A DNA stretch of 64,000 nucleotides, from positions 62,001-126,000 of the forward strand of contig NZ_CALBWL010000026.1 in the NCBI RefSeq assembly GCF_937973075.1. The letters are read 5' to 3'. The notes under the pieces are model-generated. The model was not told the DNA's origin. It worked only from the letters and a program-made list of their open reading frames with translations, and searched no databases. This document shows, piece after piece, positions 43,832-53,633 of the stretch. A program made the translations under genes and the position numbers. The stretch's first letter is position 1, and every line of letters begins with the position of its first letter. The stretch is from an uncultured Campylobacter sp. (lineage in GTDB: Bacteria > Campylobacterota > Campylobacteria > Campylobacterales > Campylobacteraceae).

Positions 43832-44550
43832 TGACGCCTAGAGCCGAGCTGATGTTTGAAAACCAAATCGACGCCGCGATGAAACTCGCAGAAATTTTAC
43901 CCGCTACCGTGATCAAAAACGAAAATTTTCTAATAATCGCTCAATCCCTGGAGTCGCTTCCTATCGCAAACCATCTTGCTCTAAAGCTGGGGCTTGCTTA
44001 TGAGTTTTTATTCACAGAGCCCGTTTTGGCGCCTAATAATCCTGAATGCGCGATCGCGTGCGTAAGCGAGACCCAAGAGATCGTGATGGTAGATGAGCTC
44101 GTGCGAAGCTTCGGCATCAGCCTGGATTATGTTTACGGACAGGCGAACAGACTTTATGAGGAGAAAATTTTAAAAAACATGTATAAATTTCGCAAGGGCG
44201 AGCTTTTGGGAAATTTAGAGAAAAAAAACGTCATCTTGGTAGATGAGGGGTGTGAGAGCGGGCTGACCGCACTTACTTGCATAAAGACGCTCGTAAGCTT
44301 AAACGCCAAAGCGATCTTTTACGCCACGCCCGTTATCGGCAGCGATAATGCGGACGAGATCGCCATGCTAGTAGATGGAATTTACGCCGTTCACAAGATC
44401 AGAGATTTCGTGAACGTGGATTTTTATTATAAAGAAAAAACGCTCTCAAGCGCGGAGGAGATAATGCAAATTTTAAACAAATGCCCGCTTTATCTGCCGT
44501 TTCACGAGACCAACAAAAATAAGGAGAAAATTAATGCAGTGCAAAATTGA
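43831..44550 (+). CDS. Phosphoribosyltransferase-like protein
   Basis: 239 residues. The motif NVILVDEGCESGLTALT is a type I phosphoribosyltransferase PRPP loop, with ATPVIGSDNADEI downstream. An equivalent gene of unknown substrate precedes pnp in other Campylobacter species as I recall. The ATG overlaps the lptD stop by one base; a second ATG at 43852 is possible. The end overlaps pnp by 17 bases. Confidence 0.75.
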   Translation: MTPRAELMFENQIDAAMKLAEILPATVIKNENFLIIAQSLESLPIANHLALKLGLAYEFLFTEPVLAPNNPECAIACVSETQEIVMVDELVRSFGISLDYVYGQANRLYEEKILKNMYKFRKGELLGNLEKKNVILVDEGCESGLTALTCIKTLVSLNAKAIFYATPVIGSDNADEIAMLVDGIYAVHKIRDFVNVDFYYKEKTLSSAEEIMQILNKCPLYLPFHETNKNKEKINAVQN

Positions 44551-46648
44551 AGTAAATGGCAATACCGAAATTTTCGATATCAATAAGGTCGCAAAGCAAG
44601 CCGCGGGTGCGGCGCTTTTGCGTGTGAAAAATACCGTCGTGCTAGCTACCGTAGCGCGCGAAGAGACGCAGGTGCAGGAGGACTTTTTACCCCTTACCGT
44701 GCAATATGTCGAAAAGATGTACGCAGCAGGCAGAATCCCCGGAGGCTACATCAAGCGCGAGACCAAGCCGGGCGATTTTGAGACGCTAACGAGCCGCATC
44801 ATAGACCGCTCGCTGCGCCCGCTCTTTCCAAAAGGCTATGCATATCCGACGCAGATCGTAGTTTACGTGCTATCTGCAGATCCAGAGGTTGATCTGCAAG
44901 TCGTCGCTCTTAATGCGGCGTCTGCGGCGCTATATCTTAGCGACATCCCGATTAAAGCGCCCGTTTGCGGCGTGCGCATAGGCTATCAAAACGGAAGCTT
45001 CATCTTAAATCCGAGCAACTCCGCGCTTAAAGCTAGCGCGCTCGATCTTTACGTAGCGGGCGTCGGCGATGAGCTTTTGATGATCGAGATGCGCTCCCTG
45101 CCGCAGATTAGAGGCGGTGCGCAACAGATGAATGAATTTAGCGAAGATATGATGGTAGATGCGATCGATTTTGCCGCAAAAGCGATAAGCGCGGGCTCGG
45201 GCGCCTACGAAGAGGCTTTTCTACCGCTTAAAAAGCCGGATGCGAGCCTAGAGTACAAGCCTGAGATCGAGGATGAGGAGATCGCAAGCTTCATCGACGC
45301 AAACTACAAAGACGCCGTCAAAGCGGCGATCAATCAGATGGCAAAGAGCGAGCGCGCTACCGAACTAAACAAAATCGTAGATCAAATTTTAACTACCGAG
45401 GTCGCGGCGCAAAACGAGTGGAGCAAAGAGGTGATCTCTAGCGTCATCGGCAAGTATAAGCGCGGCATCATCCGCACGCAGATCATCGAGGATCACCGCA
45501 GAGCCGACGGACGCGCGCTTGATGAGGTGCGCCCGATCAGTATCGAGACAAATATCCTACCGTGCGCGCATGGAAGCTGCCTATTTACGCGCGGGCAGAC
45601 GCAGGCTTTAGTCGTCACTACACTAGGCGGCGATAGCGACGCGCAGCTAAGTGACAGCCTAACGCAGCTCGAGCCGATCAGCGATAGATTTATGTTTAAC
45701 TACAACTTCCCGGGCTTTTGCGTCGGCGAAGCAAGCTCGCTCAAAAGCCCAGGCAGACGCGAGTTGGGACATGGAAATTTAGCCAAAAGAGCGCTATATC
45801 CGAGTATAGATCTAAACTCACCGCAGTCCATCCGCGTAGTGAGCGAAATTTTAGAGAGCAACGGCTCAAGCTCGATGGCTTCGGTCTGCGGCGGCGCACT
45901 TTCTCTCCGAGCAGCGGGCGTACCTACGCTAAAGCTAGTTGCGGGCGTCGCGATGGGCTTGATTTTTGAGGGCGAAAAACACGCCGTGCTAACCGACATA
46001 ATGGGGCTTGAGGATCACGACGGCGATATGGATTTCAAGGTCGCGGGCACTTATGAGGGTATCACCGCGCTTCAGATGGATATCAAGCTCGGCGGCATTA
46101 GCTTAGAGGTTTTAAAAGAAGCTCTAGCGCAGGCAAAGCAGGCTCGCGCGCATATTTTGGGCCTTATGGAGCAGGCGGATGCGGCGATCGTTATAAACGA
46201 GGATGTGCTTCCGAAGCTTGAAATTTTTAGCGTCGAGGCGAGCAAAATCCCCGACATCATCGGTCAGGGCGGCAAGGTCATCAAAGAGATCACCGAAAGC
46301 TTCGGCGTAAATATCGATCTGGATCGCGAAAAGGGTGAGGTCAAGATCCAAGGCGCCAAAGCTAGCGGCGTATCGGGCGCAAAAGAGAAAATTTTATCGA
46401 TAGTTTCAAATTCTCGCGATTTTCGCAAGCCGCGCGGTGAACGCAAAGAGGTAAAATTTCAGATCGGCGAGGAGTTTGACGGTGTGGTGCAAAGCGTACT
46501 GGATTTCGGCACTTTCATCTCACTACGAGACGGCGTGGACGGATTGCTGCGCGCTAAATTTATCACGACGCCTTACAAGGCGGGCGACGTGGTGCGAGTG
46601 CGCGTGACTGATCAGAAAGGCACTAAAATTTCACTGGAATTAGCTTAA
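44534..46648 (+). CDS. pnp: Polyribonucleotide nucleotidyltransferase
   Basis: 704 residues. Two RNase PH domains (first about 5-230, second about 300-530 with HGSCLFTRGQTQALV and DHDGDMDFKVAG), an alpha-helical linker, then a KH domain (SKIPDIIGQGGKVIKEITE) and an S1 domain (GVVQSVLDFGTFISL). It degrades RNA from the 3' end with phosphate. The ATG lies inside the end of the preceding gene. Confidence 0.96.
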   Translation: MQCKIEVNGNTEIFDINKVAKQAAGAALLRVKNTVVLATVAREETQVQEDFLPLTVQYVEKMYAAGRIPGGYIKRETKPGDFETLTSRIIDRSLRPLFPKGYAYPTQIVVYVLSADPEVDLQVVALNAASAALYLSDIPIKAPVCGVRIGYQNGSFILNPSNSALKASALDLYVAGVGDELLMIEMRSLPQIRGGAQQMNEFSEDMMVDAIDFAAKAISAGSGAYEEAFLPLKKPDASLEYKPEIEDEEIASFIDANYKDAVKAAINQMAKSERATELNKIVDQILTTEVAAQNEWSKEVISSVIGKYKRGIIRTQIIEDHRRADGRALDEVRPISIETNILPCAHGSCLFTRGQTQALVVTTLGGDSDAQLSDSLTQLEPISDRFMFNYNFPGFCVGEASSLKSPGRRELGHGNLAKRALYPSIDLNSPQSIRVVSEILESNGSSSMASVCGGALSLRAAGVPTLKLVAGVAMGLIFEGEKHAVLTDIMGLEDHDGDMDFKVAGTYEGITALQMDIKLGGISLEVLKEALAQAKQARAHILGLMEQADAAIVINEDVLPKLEIFSVEASKIPDIIGQGGKVIKEITESFGVNIDLDREKGEVKIQGAKASGVSGAKEKILSIVSNSRDFRKPRGERKEVKFQIGEEFDGVVQSVLDFGTFISLRDGVDGLLRAKFITTPYKAGDVVRVRVTDQKGTKISLELA

Positions 46649-46668
46649 AATTTTAATAGGAGTATGAG

Positions 46669-47523
46669 ATGCAGCTTAAAAAGATTTTTTTCCCTATCGG
46701 CGGCGGCGAGGAGCTGGCAGAGCGCATACACGGAGCGTTGCTAGTGAATAAATTTTTCGGCACGCACATCAACATAATGGCGTGCCAGCTCGATCCTAAG
46801 ATGATCTACAACGTCCGCATGACGCTAAAAGGCGGCGTGCTGATGGAGGAATTTTTAAAATCCGCGGGCGATGAGATGAGGGCTGAGCGCGAGGAGATCA
46901 GAGCGATCTTCGACGCCGAATGCGCTAAGCTGGGCTTAGATCAAAACGACGACGATCATGTCCCAAATAGCGCCGCTTTGAGACATATGGTGGGCATCCG
47001 CTCCGAGCTGGTCGAGAAATACTCCAAATATTGCGATTTGGTGCTGGTCTCCGTGCCGCCTACGGGCTCTATCACGGGTACGTTTGAGGCTGCGGTTACC
47101 AAAAGCGGCAAGCCTTGCATCGTCATACCGCGCAAGCTGCAGGAGTTTAGGGCGGATAAGATTTTAGTTTCGCTTACTGGCACTGCGGCGTCTGCAAGGG
47201 CGCTCGATAATTGGCTAGAGCTTTTACAGCGCGCCAAATCTATTACCGTTATTACCGCAAATCACTACCTTCAGGATGATCTTGCCGAAACTAAGCGCCG
47301 CATAAGCGATTATCTAGCCTTGCATGACGTTAAAATTGATGTTTTTGAGGCGTTAAACGCCGAGGGTAAGATCCCGGGACAGGTGCTACTAGAGTATGCA
47401 GACGCGGGCGATTTCGATCTAATCGTTGCAGGCTTACACTCAGATAGCGGCATCAAGGAGATATTCTTAGGCGGCGCGTCGAAATACTTCCTACAAAAGA
47501 CCAAAATTCCGGTATTAATGTAG
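46669..47523 (+). CDS. Universal stress protein family, tandem-domain type
   Basis: 284 residues with two Usp-like halves: KKIFFPIGGGEELAERI and ADKILVSLTGTAASARALDNW begin each, and VSVPPTGSITGTFEAAVTKSGKPCIVIP and AGLHSDSGIKEIFLGGASKYFLQKTKIPVLM close them. The final block GSxxxxFLQKTKIPVL is the nucleotide-binding end of the fold. Its precise role is unknown. It follows pnp by 20 bases with TAGGAGT as ribosome-binding site. Confidence 0.8.
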   Translation: MQLKKIFFPIGGGEELAERIHGALLVNKFFGTHINIMACQLDPKMIYNVRMTLKGGVLMEEFLKSAGDEMRAEREEIRAIFDAECAKLGLDQNDDDHVPNSAALRHMVGIRSELVEKYSKYCDLVLVSVPPTGSITGTFEAAVTKSGKPCIVIPRKLQEFRADKILVSLTGTAASARALDNWLELLQRAKSITVITANHYLQDDLAETKRRISDYLALHDVKIDVFEALNAEGKIPGQVLLEYADAGDFDLIVAGLHSDSGIKEIFLGGASKYFLQKTKIPVLM

Positions 47524-47922
47524 CAAAGCCTAGAAGCCGTGTCGCGGTACGCTGCTCGCACCGCGTCTAGGCTTAAATCGGCTTTTAAGCGCCGCAAGCT
47601 AAAGTTTAAATTTAATCGGCTCGCTTTGGTTTTGTTAGCTCGCCCGCAGATCGTACAGTTATGCTTCTTGCGGATGGGTTGCGATTAATTTTATCGCTAG
47701 CTTTGCTAACGAGCCGCATTTGCTTTGCTACGGCTAGAGGGAGCAAGTATATCCGCGGCGAGCGAGGGTTAGCAGTCGCGGCAATCTCGCCGGTCTATCT
47801 TTAAGCGCGGCGAATTTAGAATTTCTATGCTTGCCGTTTTCGGCTGCGTCGCGAAATTTTGCATAAAATTTGCACTTGAAATTTCCGCTTGCACGCTAAA
47901 TTTTAAATTCCAAGGAGCGTAG
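47524..47922. other. Intergenic region with a long nested hairpin
   Basis: AAGCCTAGA (47526-47534) pairs with TCTAGGCTT (47566-47574), enclosing a second stem CGCGGT/ACCGCG. It lies two bases past the Usp stop and may end that transcript, although no T-run follows. The remainder has no gene; base composition turns AT-rich just before 47923. Confidence 0.45.
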
Positions 47923-48387
47923 ATGGCATTTGAAAATGCAATCATCACTAAAGAGGATGATAAAAAGTATGGATTGAGTGAAATATTTTATAAATATAAT
48001 CCGCCGTATAAAGAATTTATTAACAAACGAAAATGGACTATTGACAAAAGTAGAAATTGTTGGATGTGGTGTCTTTATAACTTTCCTAGTAATGAGTTTG
48101 ATCATGCTCTTAGTACAGAGACTATTTGGATTCTATATTATAATAATGAATTACTAGAGGTAATTATGGATTATGAAATTATTATAAACAGAACTTCAAA
48201 ACCAGAAAAATTTCATAGAATCTGGAAACTCCTAGATTTAAAACCAAATCATACGCAAAGTCTTAATAAGCAAGATATTTTGCATTTACTAAAAGAAATT
48301 TTAGAGGTATATAGAGATCGTGATTTGTTCGAAGAGGAGCCGAACTACACTATGGAGCTCCAAGACCTAACCGATCGTAAAATCTAA
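47923..48387 (+). CDS. Uncharacterised protein, first of a tandem pair
   Basis: 154 residues, clearly AT-richer than its neighbours. The product is hydrophilic with many aromatics (RKWTIDKSRNCWMWCLYNF, IWILYYNNELLEV) and ends YTMELQDLTDRKI. No signal or membrane segment. I do not recognise it. A second, broken copy follows at 48420, with a near-identical 3' end. Small duplicated AT-rich genes like these often encode immunity or antitoxin proteins, but nothing here proves that. AAGGAGCGTAG precedes the ATG. Confidence 0.65.
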   Translation: MAFENAIITKEDDKKYGLSEIFYKYNPPYKEFINKRKWTIDKSRNCWMWCLYNFPSNEFDHALSTETIWILYYNNELLEVIMDYEIIINRTSKPEKFHRIWKLLDLKPNHTQSLNKQDILHLLKEILEVYRDRDLFEEEPNYTMELQDLTDRKI

Positions 48388-48419
48388 AATTATTAAAATT
48401 TCTTGAGGAGGAGAGAGCG

Positions 48420-48859
48420 GCATTTGAAAATGCGATCATCACCAAAGAGGATGATGAAAAGTACGGATTGAGCGGAATTTATTACAAATATAATCCATAC
48501 TATGAGACTTTTATTAATGAGCTTGGTTGGACTATTGATCGAGATGCGGGTTGTTGGCTATGGAAAATTTATAGTTTTCCTGATCCAGATTATGACCATG
48601 GCACTGATTCTAAAGGAATTTGGATTTTATATTATAATAATGAAGTTATTGAAGTCACTATTATGATATCGACGAAGCATTGAGACCCGAAGAATTCCAT
48701 AGAATTTGGAAACTGCTTAATCTAAATCCAAAGCAAACATCTCTTTTGTCGGCAAGCGATATAATTAAGCTGTTGAATGTAATATTAAAAGCGTATGGTT
48801 ATTCTACTCGGGAACAAATCCCAAACTACACTATGGAGCTCCAAGACCTAACCGATTGA
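48420..48859 (+). pseudogene. Broken tandem copy of the preceding gene
   Basis: From AFENAIITKEDDEKYGLSG the frame matches the upstream gene through IWILYYNNEVIEV, then closes at 48680. A shift near 48662 brings back the homologous C-terminal half: EEFHRIWKLLNLNPKQ, then NYTMELQDLTD ending at 48859. The start codon is also gone: the first copy reads AGATGGCATTTG, this one AGCGGCATTTG. Two lesions make it a pseudogene unless recoding occurs. The last 35 bases are almost identical between copies, suggesting recent duplication or gene conversion. Confidence 0.8.
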
Positions 48860-48981
48860 GCCGCAAAATAGAGCTTTAAATTTAACTCCATCTTAATCCT
48901 GCATAAAACCAAATTTTATAAAATTCTAGAATTTCGCAGAATTTTAAAATTCTATAATTTCAAAATTTTAAAATTCCCGCC

Positions 48982-50121
48982 CTAAAATTTCTTGTAAATC
49001 AAATTTATCAAAATCATCGATGCAAGCGCCTCTATGAGCGAGGCGATGATCATCGCGAAGTATGTCTCTTGCGAGATCGCGGCGGTAGAGTAAAAAAGCG
49101 TCGCCGTGGCGATCACTAGCGTCAGAGGCATAGAAAGCGATAGCGCGAAAAGCGCCGCGCCTTTGCGCCCTAAGGTGTTTAAAAACGTAGTGCTCGCAAC
49201 TAGCCTGATGCCAAACATCAGCGCCGCTAGGCTTGCGGCAAAGCTCATCACTCCGGGCATAAGGAGCGCTTCTAGCTTGATCACCGCTCCAGTGTGTATG
49301 AAAAATATCGGCACCAAAAAGCCGAAGCCGAACGACGAAAGCTTTTCGATGAGGTCGTCCTTGTGCGAGAAAAAGGTCGGCAGAAAGGTGCCTGCGATGA
49401 AGGCGCCGATGACGACCTCAAGCCCCAAAAGCATCACCCCCGCGCAGATGAGGCAAAACAGCGCCATCGCAAATCGCACGTCCTTTTCGTTTTTGTCGTA
49501 TTTGGGCATGATGACCGTTTTTAGCGCGGGGAACCACCAAAATAGAATTTCAAGCCCTTTAAAAACCGCTAGCGCGGCGACCGAAAAGCCCAAAAGCGCG
49601 CCGATGTGAAGCGCCATCTCCACGCCGAAGCCGTTTTTAAGGTAGATGCCGCCCACCGTAAGGGCGGCGATGCTGATGAGCTCGCCGATCACGCCCGCGG
49701 GCATCGCGAGATTGAGCCACGCTTGATCCTTGCCGTATTCTTTATATAGCGCCGAAAGCAGTCCGACGCTCATCAGAGGTGCTGCGATGATAAGCATCTG
49801 CGGCAGTTCAAACATCCAAACCGCAAGCGCGCTTAGGATATAAAGCAGCGCCAAAAAGATTAGGATCAGCCGCAAAATTTTGCGCGGCATCGCAAGCAGC
49901 GCGCGGAAATCCACCTCGCAGCCCGCCAAAAACATAAGGTAGCAAAAGCCGATCTGCGCGGCTAGATCGAAGGTCGCGCTTGGCGGCAAAAGCCCTAAAT
50001 TTGCGGCTATGATGCCAAGCATGATCTCCATGGGCGAGAGCGGAATTCGTGCAAGGCTAGCCAAAAAGGGCGAAGCAAAGATCAAAAACGATAGCGCGAT
50101 TAGGACGTAAATTTCATTCAT
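48982..50121 (-). CDS. Cation:proton antiporter (CPA2/Kef-type membrane domain)
   Basis: 379 residues, nearly all hydrophobic, with about 11-12 membrane helices (for example IYVLIALSFLIFASPFLASLA and FLVPIFFIHTGAVI). The pattern PLSPMEIMLGIIAANLGLL and IGAFIAGTFLPTFF fits the CPA2 family. There is no C-terminal TrkA nucleotide-binding domain. It would exchange Na+ or K+ for H+ across the inner membrane; the ion cannot be read from sequence. Confidence 0.82.
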   Translation of the reverse strand: MNEIYVLIALSFLIFASPFLASLARIPLSPMEIMLGIIAANLGLLPPSATFDLAAQIGFCYLMFLAGCEVDFRALLAMPRKILRLILIFLALLYILSALAVWMFELPQMLIIAAPLMSVGLLSALYKEYGKDQAWLNLAMPAGVIGELISIAALTVGGIYLKNGFGVEMALHIGALLGFSVAALAVFKGLEILFWWFPALKTVIMPKYDKNEKDVRFAMALFCLICAGVMLLGLEVVIGAFIAGTFLPTFFSHKDDLIEKLSSFGFGFLVPIFFIHTGAVIKLEALLMPGVMSFAASLAALMFGIRLVASTTFLNTLGRKGAALFALSLSMPLTLVIATATLFYSTAAISQETYFAMIIASLIEALASMILINLIYKKF

Positions 50122-50226
50122 ACGCTTTGGCCTCGCACCCTTTTAGATTTTTCCCGCGCTGTTTTAGAATTTTTTCGCATCTTTCTAGCATTTTCTCTGG
50201 CTGCCCCAGCGGCTTTTCGTATCATT

Positions 50227-51402
50227 TTAAGACTTCCTTTCGGTCGCTTTATAGTTCTTTGCGCTGCGAGCGGAGACGAAATATGCGCAATTTTCGCTCT
50301 TGTACCACAACGCAGGCAAACCGAAAAGCCGCTTTTTGCGCCCGCAAATCTCGCCCGGATTTAGCACGAGCGCGCCGTTTTTATCCACCGCCGCGGCAAA
50401 ATAGTGGGTGTGGTCGTAAATTTTGATAGTTGGAATTTTATCCGCGCCTCGCTCGCACAGGCCCCGATTTTTACTTTCGCCGCCTGCATTGAGCTCAGAA
50501 TTCGCGGTCAAATTTGAACACGAGTTTGGTGCGGATAAATTTGCGCTTAGGCTCGGCGCCGTTAAATTTACTGCGCAATCGGTACTCGAGCTTACTTTAG
50601 AGTTCATATCTGGGCTCGTATTAGTGGCTAAATTTGCGCTTGCATTTGAGTTTAAATTTGCGTTCGGGCTTGAAGCGAGGTCTGCGTCCAGATTTAAGTC
50701 TAAATTTGCGTTTGAGTTCACATCCGCGCCCGCATTCAAGCCCAAGTTCACATTTGGACTTGCGGACGACCACCCGCTTTTTAAATTCGCACTCGCGCTA
50801 CGTATGTTTTTAAAATTTACGTCTGCACCGCGCCCGCCATTTAAAATTTCATCATCTGCGCCATTAGAATTTGCGTCTAAATTTGCCGCGCAATCCGCCG
50901 CTTTATAATTTGAGATTAAAATTTCTCTGCGATCTGCTCTGCAGTTTGAGCCTAAATTCGTGCCGCAACTTACTTCGATGCTAAAGCTAGAATTTTTGAC
51001 TAGGTCTGCGCCGAAATCCTTGCGAAAATTTGCCACGCGATCCGCACCCGCACCTAAATCCGCGTCTAAATTTAATCCGTCTGCTTCATTTTGCGCCGCG
51101 GACTCCTCGTCAAAGAGATAAAACGGATGGTGCATTATTTTTAGTCGCAGCCCGGCAAACTCCGTGCAGAAGGGCTCACTCCGTAGGTTAAACTGATTTT
51201 TAAACTCGGTAAGCGCTTCGTCGTTGTTCCCTAAAACCGCGAAATAGGGCTTGCCGCTTTGCCTCAAAAGCCGTAGCGTCTCGCTCGCGACGATGCCCTC
51301 TGCATGCACGAGCAGATCCGCTCCGCGCGCGAGCAGCCACTCTATGGCGCTTGCAGCGACCTCTGTTTCGCGATGAGAGTCCGAGATGACGCCTATTATC
51401 AA
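50227..51402 (-). CDS. YfcE/MJ0936-type metallophosphoesterase with large low-complexity insert
   Basis: 391 residues where the family has about 160-180. Residues 1-100 start the phosphoesterase fold: IIGVISDSHRE, LLVHAEG, FAVLGNND, LKIMHHPFYLF. The fold resumes at about 325 with IYDHTHYFAAAVDKNGALVLNPGEI. Between them lie about 220 residues made of Asn, Ala, Leu, Asp and Ser (NLDANSNGADD, NLDLNLDADLASSPNANL). The DNA of the insert is packed with AAATTT-type words, about one per 36 bases. Metal ligands appear kept, though the usual GHTH is DHTH here. The start overlaps the topA stop by four bases. Confidence 0.75.
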   Translation of the reverse strand: MIIGVISDSHRETEVAASAIEWLLARGADLLVHAEGIVASETLRLLRQSGKPYFAVLGNNDEALTEFKNQFNLRSEPFCTEFAGLRLKIMHHPFYLFDEESAAQNEADGLNLDADLGAGADRVANFRKDFGADLVKNSSFSIEVSCGTNLGSNCRADRREILISNYKAADCAANLDANSNGADDEILNGGRGADVNFKNIRSASANLKSGWSSASPNVNLGLNAGADVNSNANLDLNLDADLASSPNANLNSNASANLATNTSPDMNSKVSSSTDCAVNLTAPSLSANLSAPNSCSNLTANSELNAGGESKNRGLCERGADKIPTIKIYDHTHYFAAAVDKNGALVLNPGEICGRKKRLFGLPALWYKSENCAYFVSARSAKNYKATERKS

Positions 51403-53630
51403 TCGATCTCTTCTTTAAGCTTGCACTGCGGGCACTCGGCGAAGTTGCCTTTTTTCAGCTCTTTACGGAGCATGTATGAGTTGCCGCACTGCGGGCATGC
51501 GCGCGCAATCGGCGCGTAGTTGCTCACAAAGCCGCATTTAGGGTAGTTCGTGCAGCCGTAAAATTTGCCGCGTCTGGAGAAGCGCTCGACGATCTCGCCC
51601 GTGCCGCAGCTCGGGCACTTAACGCCGGTGGAGAGCAGCGGCTTTTTCTCCTTTGCCGCGCCCTCGATTTTGCGTGAATACTTGCACTTCGGATAGCCCT
51701 CGCAAGCGATAAACTCGCCGTATCTGCCCCTGCGCTTGATCAAATTTTTACCGCACTGTGGGCATTTCTCATCTAGCACTTCGGGCGCCGCCTTCTCCTC
51801 GCTCGCCCCCTCGGCGCTAGCGTCCGCGTTGCGGGAGTATTTGCATTTCGGATAGTTCGAGCAAGCGATGAACTCGCCGAATCTGCCCTGTCTTTTAAGT
51901 AGCTCGCCGCCGCAGTTCGGGCATGCTTCGCCGATCTTTTCGGCTAGCTTTTGGCTTGCGATCGAGGTTTTTCCTTTGGCGATCTCGTCCATAAAAGGGT
52001 AGTAAAAATCCGCTAAAATTTGCTGCCAGTCCGCTTTATTTTCGGCGATGTCGTCGAGCTTTTCTTCCATTTTTGAGGTAAACTCGCTATCGACGATGTT
52101 TTTAAAATTTTGCTCCAGCATCTCAGTGATCTTAAAGGCGATCTCGCTCGGCACCAGATGCTTTTGCTCGATATTTACGTAGTTGCGCGCAGTAAGCAGC
52201 GAGATGGTAGGCGCATAGGTCGAGGGCCTGCCGATGCCGAGGCTTTCGAGCTTTTTGATGAGGCTCGCTTCCGAATAGCGCGCCGGCGGCTCGGTAAAGT
52301 GCTGCTGCGAGCTTAGGCTTTGCAGGCTCATCGCGTCGCCCGCGCTAAGGCTCGGTAAAATTTTATCTTTATCCAGATCGCCGTAAGCCTTGTAAAAACC
52401 GTCAAATTCCACCTTGCGTCCGCTGATCTTAAACGTGCCCTCTTCGCCGCGCACGATGATCGTTTGGATCTGCGAGACGCTAGGGCTCATCTGCGAGGCT
52501 ACGAAGCGGTTGTAGATGAGCTCGTAAAGGCGGTATTCGTCGCGAGGCAGGATTTTTTGCGCGAGCTCTGGGGTAAGCTTTAGATCGGTAGGACGTATCG
52601 CTTCGTGCGCTTCCTGCGCGCCTTTGCTTTTGGTGGCGTATAAATTCGGGCTTTTGGGCAGATACTTTTCGCCGAAGTGCTCTCCGATCAACTCGCGAGC
52701 CGCCGCAATCGCTTCTTTGGCGATATTTAGCGAGTCGGTTCGCATGTAGGTGATCGCGCCGCCGTTTTTGGTATTAACCCCCTCGTAAAGGCTCTGTGCG
52801 AGGCTCATCGTCTTGCGCGGATTAAAGCCCAGAGCCGTGCTCGCCGCCTGTTGTAGCGTCGAGGTCATAAACGGCGGGTAGGGGTTTGTCTTGCGCGACT
52901 TGCTCTCGATACTCTCTACGCTAAATCTGTCTTTTTGCAGCGTCAGGACGATCTCGCTAGCTTGCGCCGCGTTTTTGACCGAGAGCTTTTCCATCTTTTT
53001 GCCGCGAAATTCCACGAGCTCGGCTTCTAAATCCTTCTTAAAAACCGCGTCGATGCTGTGAAATTCTACCGGTTTAAAATTTAAAATTTCGCGCTCGCGA
53101 TCGACGACAATCTTAAGCGCGGCGCTTTGGACGCGACCCGCGCTTAAGCCGCGCTGGATCTTTAAATTTAAAAGCGGGCTTAGTTTGTAGCCCACGATGC
53201 GATCGAGCAGGCGGCGCGCTTGTTGGGCGTTTACGCTTGCGATATTGAGCTTGCGCGGCGAGCTTAGCGCGTTTGAGATCGCGCTTTTGGTGATCTCGTG
53301 AAATACGATGCGCGGCAGATCTTCTGCCTGCTTGCCGATCGAAGCTGCGATGTGGTAGGCGATCGCCTCGCCCTCGCGGTCCTCGTCCGTCGCGAGATAA
53401 ATTTGATCCGCCTTTTTGGCGAGCGTCTTTATCTGCTTTACGATCTGATCGTGATCGGCGCTGATTTCATATTCGGGCTCGAAGCTTTTATCTTTGATTT
53501 TAATGCCGAATTTTTTCTGCGGCAGATCGCGGATATGGCCTTTAGACGCGATTACGTCGTAATTGTCGCCTAAGAAATTTTTGATCGTTTTGGCTTTTGC
53601 GGGAGATTCTACGATGATTAAATTTTTCAT
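51399..53630 (-). CDS. topA: DNA topoisomerase I
   Basis: 743 residues. The Toprim domain (NLIIVESPAKAKTIKNFLG, then ATDEDREGEAIAYH) is followed by the type IA core with the catalytic tyrosine in AITYMRTDSLN. Four C-terminal zinc-ribbon units start CPNCGGELLKRQGRFGEF, CPQCGKNLIKRRGRYGEF, CPSCGTGEIVERFSR and CPQCGNSYML. It relaxes negative supercoils. It lies four bases after dcd. Confidence 0.96.
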   Translation of the reverse strand: MKNLIIVESPAKAKTIKNFLGDNYDVIASKGHIRDLPQKKFGIKIKDKSFEPEYEISADHDQIVKQIKTLAKKADQIYLATDEDREGEAIAYHIAASIGKQAEDLPRIVFHEITKSAISNALSSPRKLNIASVNAQQARRLLDRIVGYKLSPLLNLKIQRGLSAGRVQSAALKIVVDREREILNFKPVEFHSIDAVFKKDLEAELVEFRGKKMEKLSVKNAAQASEIVLTLQKDRFSVESIESKSRKTNPYPPFMTSTLQQAASTALGFNPRKTMSLAQSLYEGVNTKNGGAITYMRTDSLNIAKEAIAAARELIGEHFGEKYLPKSPNLYATKSKGAQEAHEAIRPTDLKLTPELAQKILPRDEYRLYELIYNRFVASQMSPSVSQIQTIIVRGEEGTFKISGRKVEFDGFYKAYGDLDKDKILPSLSAGDAMSLQSLSSQQHFTEPPARYSEASLIKKLESLGIGRPSTYAPTISLLTARNYVNIEQKHLVPSEIAFKITEMLEQNFKNIVDSEFTSKMEEKLDDIAENKADWQQILADFYYPFMDEIAKGKTSIASQKLAEKIGEACPNCGGELLKRQGRFGEFIACSNYPKCKYSRNADASAEGASEEKAAPEVLDEKCPQCGKNLIKRRGRYGEFIACEGYPKCKYSRKIEGAAKEKKPLLSTGVKCPSCGTGEIVERFSRRGKFYGCTNYPKCGFVSNYAPIARACPQCGNSYMLRKELKKGNFAECPQCKLKEEID

Positions 53631-53633
53631 TGT

